Assembly: GCA_009777165.1 (NCBI GenBank) | Contig: WRML01000061.1 | Span: 1 to 9,327 of the forward strand | DNA length: 9,327 nucleotides | Direction: 5' to 3' | DNA from: Kiritimatiellota bacterium | GTDB taxonomy: Bacteria > Verrucomicrobiota > Kiritimatiellia > RFP12 > UBA1067 | Part shown: piece after piece, positions 6,031 through 9,327 of the stretch | Position numbering within the stretch: the first letter of the stretch is position 1 | Layout of the letters: each line of letters opens with the position of its first letter | The notes under the pieces: generated by a model | What the model was told of the DNA's origin: nothing | The model's database searches: none | Seen by the model: only the letters and a program-made list of their open reading frames with translations | Program-made: the position numbers and the translations under genes

Positions 6031-6816
6031 TCACTGCTCCTCTTCCCACGCCGAATCATTAAATCCCTTGCGCCGCAACACCACGCCATAGAAATAGCCT
6101 GCCAACCCGCCCGCCAGGTGCGCGGCGTATGCCACGTTCGACTGGATCGCGATCGCCTCGGCAACGGTCATGACCCCCAAGATGATTGCAAGGGTGCGTG
6201 CCCGCATCTTGATGGGGAAGGGGAGGATCAGGTACACGATCCGTTTGGGGAACATCGCCGCGTACGCGCCGATGAGCGCGAACACCCCCCCCGACGCGCC
6301 CACGCACATCGCCGTGTCCAACGCCTCGCGCGTGGAGGCGAACGGCAGCCAGCGGCGGACGAGGGGGGGCACCCACTGCGCGAGCGTTTCGATGGGGGGC
6401 AGGTACGGCATCAGCGCCAGCAGCCCCAACCACCCCAGCCCCACCACGACGCTCCCGAAGAAGAAAACCCGCAGGAAGCGTTTCGCCCCGATCTCCGCCT
6501 CCACGCCCGCGCCGAACAACATGACCGCCAGCATGTTCATGATCAGGTGCCACCACCCCCCGTGCAGGAACGCGTAGGTGAGTGGCTGCCAGAAGAACCC
6601 GGCCCTCAGCAGGCTCCAGTTCAGCGCGAAACACCTCTGGACCGCATCGGCGTAAGAATACTCCACCCCCCAGTACCCCCACGCGAACATCACCCGCGCC
6701 GAGACACGCTGGACGGCAAAAATAAAAAAGCACACTGCCACCAGATGAATCGCGGCAGGCGCCAAATAAAAAAGATTCCGCAGACGCCAGTGCCATCTGC
6801 GCACCATCGAGATCAC
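6031..6816 (-). CDS. Rhomboid family intramembrane serine protease
   Basis: This is a polytopic inner-membrane protease that cuts transmembrane substrates within the bilayer. The 261-aa protein shows the conserved second-helix motif LHGGWWHLIMN (84-94; H85, H90, N94), the catalytic serine in VGASGGVFALIG (172-183; S175) and the catalytic histidine in AYAAHLAGGLAGYFYG (229-244; H233). A first membrane segment spans about 17-35. A 40-residue insertion-like stretch (about 137-168) with several prolines lies between helices ahead of the catalytic serine. I chose the GTG at 6816 because GGAGG lies 6 nt upstream; an ATG three codons later (6807) would be 15 nt away. It lies 2 bp before nadC and 75 bp after a small membrane protein gene. 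That 75-bp spacer has a CCCC-GCAA-GGGG hairpin (6862-6873). The substrate is unknown and nothing ties it to NAD or CoA synthesis. Confidence 0.93.
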   Translation of the reverse strand: MISMVRRWHWRLRNLFYLAPAAIHLVAVCFFIFAVQRVSARVMFAWGYWGVEYSYADAVQRCFALNWSLLRAGFFWQPLTYAFLHGGWWHLIMNMLAVMLFGAGVEAEIGAKRFLRVFFFGSVVVGLGWLGLLALMPYLPPIETLAQWVPPLVRRWLPFASTREALDTAMCVGASGGVFALIGAYAAMFPKRIVYLILPFPIKMRARTLAIILGVMTVAEAIAIQSNVAYAAHLAGGLAGYFYGVVLRRKGFNDSAWEEEQ

Positions 6817-6891
6817 GTCATGCCTCCGTTAGGCCCGCGAGATTTCGCCCCGGCCCGGCCCCCCCGCAAGGGGCGCCCCAACCGGCCAACG

Positions 6892-7113
6892 TCACCGTTG
6901 TATCCCAAGCGCGTCCCAATTCAGGTAAGTCACAATCGCGGTCATCAGCATCAGGATCGTGGCGACAATCGCGAAGACGCCTCCGACGATATCCGGCTTC
7001 GACCTCATTACCGCGATTTCCGCCTCCGGGTTCCGCAGGCGCGACGAAATGAACGCGCCGCCCGTCTTACCCTCATCAGCACCCATTTGGTCTATAGGTT
7101 TTTTCAATTTCAT
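6892..7113 (-). CDS. Small single-pass membrane protein, unrecognised
   Basis: This is a 73-aa protein with a charged N-terminal half (MKLKKPIDQMGADEGKTGG) and one long hydrophobic segment at about 42-64 (DIVGGVFAIVATILMLMTAI then VTYLNW), ending shortly after. I do not recognise the family. The reading frame is open upstream to 7344, but that part is GC-rich intergenic repeat, and the composition changes at the ATG at 7113. No ribosome-binding site precedes that ATG. A TGTGATAAC, like an extended -10, lies at 7123-7131, which would give an almost leaderless mRNA. It is the first gene of the row small protein - rhomboid - nadC - coaX, with 75 bp to the rhomboid gene, so it could be co-transcribed. 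The protein-like hydrophobic pattern and gene position support a real gene, but the start is uncertain. Confidence 0.6.
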   Translation of the reverse strand: MKLKKPIDQMGADEGKTGGAFISSRLRNPEAEIAVMRSKPDIVGGVFAIVATILMLMTAIVTYLNWDALGIQR

Positions 7114-7259
7114 GACGCATATGTTATCACAGTGTCCCCCGCTTGGGTAGTGTTTTTTTCGCGGAAACGGAAAAAAAATTTGCCATTTCCGTGTCGTGTC
7201 GCGAAAACCGATGCGCCATAGGGGGGGGCCCTGTGGGGGCGCATACAGACCCCGCGTGA

Positions 7260-7303
7260 CGCAGGGACCTGCCCCTGCGATAAACGCGGTGGCAAACCAC
7301 CGC
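7260..7303. repeat. Pair of GC hairpins, intergenic repeat module
   Basis: CGCAGGG (7260-7266) pairs with CCCTGCG (7273-7279), and GCGGTGG (7286-7292) pairs perfectly with CCACCGC (7297-7303) around CAAA. The second hairpin and the bases after it (TGGAGTGCGGTGG on the minus strand) resemble TGGAGTGCTGGGG in the plus-strand hairpin at 7615-7652, so both belong to one loose repeat type. A further GC-rich stretch with eight consecutive G precedes them at 7221. Confidence 0.5.
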
Positions 7304-7368
7304 ACTCCATAGCGATCGACCTTCGACGGCCTCTTCACCTTCACCTTTGGCGCCAGTTTCGGACAGAC

Positions 7369-7565
7369 TATAGTGAATTAATTTTAAAAGTGATCCATTC
7401 TGACATCCCTTGACGAGATGTTGTCGCGATACGCTTTTTAACCACAATAGACACAATGGAATGCACAATGGACACGATTCCCTCTTGTATCCTTTGTGTC
7501 TATTGTGAAAACCATTGTGTCCATTGTGGTTAAAAATGGAATGGTTTTCAACTGAATTAACTATA
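7369..7565. mobile_element. MITE-like element with imperfect terminal inverted repeats, probably composite
   Basis: The left end starts TATAGTGAATTAATTTT (7369) and the right end, read inward on the minus strand, starts TATAGTTAATTCAGTTG (7565). Over 21 bp the two match at 17 positions, and a TA lies at each outer edge, as after insertion at a TA target. Inside are the CATCCC/GATG hairpin core shared with 4334-4364 and a separate large palindrome of ACACAATGG units (7435-7536). There is no transposase, so it is non-autonomous if mobile. The TA target and TATAG ends recall IS630/Tc1-mariner-derived miniature elements, but that assignment is an inference. Confidence 0.45.
7435..7536. repeat. 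Large imperfect palindrome of ACACAATGG units
   Basis: The 25-bp arms TTTTTAACCACAATAGACAC... (7435-7459) and the reverse complement of 7512-7536 differ at one position. An inner pair built on CACAATGGACAC (7464-7475) and the reverse complement of CACAATAGACAC near 7497-7508 extends the stem. The whole structure is about 102 bp and could form a long hairpin in either strand. It lies inside the MITE-like element and seems to be a second, independent repeat built from a 9-10 bp unit. Confidence 0.75.
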
Positions 7566-7576
7566 GGAGTTAAAGA

Positions 7577-7600
7577 GTTGAGAAGTTGAGAAGTTGAGGG
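7577..7600. repeat. Three tandem copies of an 8-bp unit, GTTGAGAA
   Basis: GTTGAGAA at 7577-7584 and 7585-7592 is followed by GTTGAGGG at 7593-7600. It lies between the MITE-like element and the GC hairpin upstream of uvrC. The role is unknown, and it is too far from the uvrC start to be a ribosome-binding site. Confidence 0.6.
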
Positions 7601-7614
7601 GGAGGGGGGAGCGA

Positions 7615-7652
7615 CCTCTGGAGTGCTGGGGCTCGCCGCCGCACGCCAGAGG
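7615..7652. repeat. Long GC hairpin upstream of uvrC
   Basis: CCTCTGGAGTGC (7615-7626) pairs with GCACGCCAGAGG (7641-7652) at 11 of 12 positions around a 14-nt loop. It carries the TGGAGTGC...GCCGCCGC type of module also seen on the minus strand near 7286-7310. No T tract follows, so it is not a typical intrinsic terminator. Confidence 0.6.
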
Positions 7653-7695
7653 GTCACACAATAATCCCTGTATCCTTTCCCCAACACTTTATCTA

Positions 7696-7724
7696 TTGAC
7701 TCCGGTGCGCCGTCACGGTATTGT
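7696..7724 (+). promoter_or_regulatory. Candidate uvrC promoter giving a leaderless or near-leaderless mRNA
   Basis: TTGACT (7696-7701), a 17-bp spacer and TATTGT (7719-7724) end 4 bp before the first ATG of uvrC. The -35 matches consensus at 5 of 6 positions and the -10 at 4 of 6. The transcription start expected 6-8 bp past the -10 falls on the ATG ATG pair at 7729-7734, and no ribosome-binding site precedes these codons, which agrees with leaderless translation. Confidence 0.4.
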
Positions 7725-7728
7725 GGTA

Positions 7729-9201
7729 ATGATGAATGTGCCTCCGCTCGTGCGTGAAAAATTGAATGCCTTGCCTGACAAGCCGGGTTGCTACCTGATG
7801 CGTGACCGCAAGGGAACGATTATCTATGTCGGAAAGGCGGTGTCGCTACGGAAGCGGGTACAGAGTTATTTCCGCGATTCGACGGTACGGACCGCCCCTC
7901 CGAAATTACGGAGCCTCATCCACAGCGTGGCGAATCTGGAGGTTGTCCCCGTGCGGAACGACACCGAGGCGCTGCTCATGGAGAGTACCCTCATCAAGCA
8001 GTATCATCCGCGTTTCAATATCCTGCTGCGCGACGACAAGCGCTTTTCTGCCTTACGTGCCGACCCCCGTGAACCGGTCCCGCGTATCACGACCTGCCGT
8101 ATCATGCGCGATGACCACGCGTTCTACCTAGGGCCCTTCCCGTCCGGTTCGGTGGTCCGCACGGTGTTGGATTTCACGGAGAAGCGCTTCGGGCTGCGCA
8201 AGTGCACGCCGATTGTCCCGGGCGCGGAAACGTACAAGCACTGCATCAACGACATCGTCCGGTTCTGTTCCGCGCCATGCGTCGCGCGCGTGACCCCCGA
8301 GGAGTACCGCATGCGCTTCGACGAGGCGTGCGCATTTTTGCGCGGCGAGCGTCTGGGCATCATCGAGGAGGTCAAGGCGCAGATGGAGGCGGCAGCGCGC
8401 GCGCGGGATTTCGAGAAGGCCGCCCTCCTGCGCGACACGTGGCTCGCGCTGTGCGAGATGGTGAAGCAACGCCGACGGGTTTGCCTGTCAACCCCGGAGA
8501 TGCGCGAGGCGGACGCGCGGGGGGGGGTGCGCGAACTCCAGCAGGTGATTGGCCTGCCGTCCCCCCCCGCGCTCATCGAGGCGTTCGACATCTCGAACCT
8601 GTTCGGCACACACTCCGTCGCGAGCATGGTGGTGGCGGTGAACGGGCTGCCCGACCGCCGCTTCTACCGCCGCTTCCGCATCCGGACCGTGGAGGGCGCG
8701 GACGACCCCCGCTCGATGGCGGAGGTCATTCGCCGCCGCTACACGCGTGTGCTCGGCGAGGGCAGGCCCCTCCCCGGGCTGGTGCTGGTTGACGGTGGTG
8801 TCACGCAGCTTGGCGCGGCGCGCGCGGAGCTTGCGGCACTGGGGCTGGGTCATGTGCCGAGCGTCGGGCTTGCCGAACGCTTCGAGGAAATCGTCACCGG
8901 CGACGGCGCCCCGCTACAGTTGCCGCCAGAGTCGAAGGCGCGGAAGGTATTGACGCGCCTGCGCGACGAGGCGCACCGTTTCGCGCTCGACTACCATCGC
9001 CGCTTGCGCGGCCGCATCATCCGCGAGTCCGTGCTCGACGACATCCCCGGGATTGGCGCCGTCCGCAAGGCCGCGCTGCTCAAACGCTTCGGTTCCGTCT
9101 CCCGGCTGTCCAAGGCGACCGTCGAGGAGATTGACGCCGTGCCAGGCATTGACCGGACGCTGGCAGAGGCGATCGCGCGGAACACCCAAATTGCGCGTTA
9201 G
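7729..9201 (+). CDS. uvrC: Excinuclease ABC subunit C, short form lacking the segment between UVR and nuclease domains
   Basis: UvrC makes both incisions around DNA lesions after UvrAB loading in nucleotide excision repair. The 490-aa protein has an N-terminal GIY-YIG nuclease (GCYLM 20-24, IIYVGKA 31-37, R41, E85), four cysteines C159, C172, C180, C184 spaced like the reported UvrC iron-sulfur ligands (last three C-x7-C-x3-C), a UVR helical motif (about 210-245), and a C-terminal RNase H-like nuclease with FDIS (D287), LVDGG (D355) and RDEAH (H416). Two helix-hairpin-helix units follow (about 433-490). Typical UvrC proteins have about 600 residues; here only about 50 residues separate UVR from FDIS, against roughly 160 in E. 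coli. The frame is open upstream to 7594 but only through repeats, so I use the ATG pair at 7729/7732. It stands alone, with repeats following. Confidence 0.95.
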   Translation: MMNVPPLVREKLNALPDKPGCYLMRDRKGTIIYVGKAVSLRKRVQSYFRDSTVRTAPPKLRSLIHSVANLEVVPVRNDTEALLMESTLIKQYHPRFNILLRDDKRFSALRADPREPVPRITTCRIMRDDHAFYLGPFPSGSVVRTVLDFTEKRFGLRKCTPIVPGAETYKHCINDIVRFCSAPCVARVTPEEYRMRFDEACAFLRGERLGIIEEVKAQMEAAARARDFEKAALLRDTWLALCEMVKQRRRVCLSTPEMREADARGGVRELQQVIGLPSPPALIEAFDISNLFGTHSVASMVVAVNGLPDRRFYRRFRIRTVEGADDPRSMAEVIRRRYTRVLGEGRPLPGLVLVDGGVTQLGAARAELAALGLGHVPSVGLAERFEEIVTGDGAPLQLPPESKARKVLTRLRDEAHRFALDYHRRLRGRIIRESVLDDIPGIGAVRKAALLKRFGSVSRLSKATVEEIDAVPGIDRTLAEAIARNTQIAR

Positions 9202-9216
9202 GGCGTGTTCACACAA

Positions 9217-9312
9217 AAGGCTGAAAGCCCGTCAATAAATGGAGGGCGAGCGTCCCCGCGAGCCGTGAAGGCTGAAAGCCTTGCGCATATTAGCGTAGGG
9301 CAACGCCCTACG
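9217..9312. repeat. Cluster of intergenic repeat modules after uvrC
   Basis: AAGGCTGAAAGCC occurs at 9217-9229 and 9268-9280; the second copy extends to a perfect 6-bp stem, AAGGCT-GAA-AGCCTT (9268-9282). Between them lies ATGGAGGGCGAGCGTCCCCG (from 9239), the module also found at 7-35 on the minus strand. Then CGTAGGGC (9294-9301) and GCCCTACG (9305-9312) form a perfect 8-bp stem with a 3-nt loop. None has a T tract, so none is a typical terminator, though the stems could protect the uvrC transcript end. No gene is visible in 9202-9327. Confidence 0.65.
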
Positions 9313-9327
9313 TATGGGACGCACAAT

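Larger units (their letters stand above)
7114..7728. other. Divergent intergenic region made mostly of repeats
   Basis: These 615 bp separate the minus-strand operon from uvrC. Reading left to right they hold A/T-rich sequence with CGGAAA at 7162 and 7168 and TTTCCG at 7186, a run of eight G (7221-7228), a cluster of GC hairpins, the MITE-like element, a GTTGAGAA triple repeat, a long GC hairpin (7615-7652) and the uvrC promoter candidate. Open reading frames cross it on both strands, but their translations are low-complexity, lack ribosome-binding sites and track the repeats, so I treat them as non-coding. No tRNA, riboswitch or CRISPR structure is visible. Confidence 0.6.

Noticed and set aside
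6892..7344. 150-aa version of the small membrane protein starting at 7344
   Set aside because: The first 77 residues translate the GC hairpin repeats of the intergenic region, with no ribosome-binding site at 7344.
7127..7687. 186-aa minus-strand reading frame in the gap upstream of uvrC
   Set aside because: It runs through the MITE-like element, the ACACAATGG palindrome and the GC hairpins; its residues simply mirror these repeats and no start signal is present.
7594..7728. 45-residue N-terminal extension of UvrC
   Set aside because: It is encoded by the hairpin repeat and low-complexity DNA; the GIY-YIG domain needs only the residues from the ATG pair at 7729/7732.

Overview
The window reads as a chromosomal segment of a GC-rich bacterium with housekeeping genes on both strands, separated by intergenic DNA packed with degenerate hairpin and inverted repeats. 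The type of intergenic repeat (GGAGGGCGAG-type modules, AGGCTGAAAGCC and CGTAGGGC hairpins, ACACAATGG palindromes) together with the gene set recalls Verrucomicrobiota/Kiritimatiellota/Lentisphaerota (PVC group) genomes. This is an inference from memory of such genomes, not a search result, and is held with moderate confidence.

Layout. (1) 80-2660, minus strand: a tightly packed operon for a branched-chain-amino-acid-type (HAAT family) ABC importer, livH, livM, livG in transcription order, with 2-bp and -4-bp junctions. No livF or substrate-binding protein gene is in view. (2) 2661-3074: a 414-bp gap with a probable terminator for the gene upstream, a perfect 104-bp (GCCGA)n tandem array, candidate promoters and a triple GAAACCAAGG repeat ahead of livH. 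(3) 3075-4238, minus: an exported calcineurin-type metallophosphoesterase with its own predicted promoter. (4) 4401-7113, minus: a likely operon of a 73-aa single-pass membrane protein, a rhomboid protease, nadC (NAD synthesis) and coaX (CoA synthesis), with junctions of 75, 2 and -4 bp. (5) 7114-7728: a 615-bp divergent gap filled with repeats, including a roughly 197-bp MITE-like element with terminal inverted repeats, a related end of which also lies after coaX. (6) 7729-9201, plus: an unusually short UvrC that lacks about 110 residues between the UVR motif and the RNase H-like nuclease domain. (7) 9202-9327 and 1-79: repeat-bearing edges, the same repeat module occurring at both ends of the window in opposite orientation.

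How the genes relate: the importer is one functional unit, and nadC and coaX make two essential cofactors from one transcript. The phosphoesterase, rhomboid and UvrC have no evident functional link to them. I did not find a convincing new multi-gene system. The observations most worth a second look are the GCCGA array with the short reading frame that crosses it, the shortened UvrC, the MITE-like element, and the long poly-G tracts inside nadC, the rhomboid gene and uvrC.
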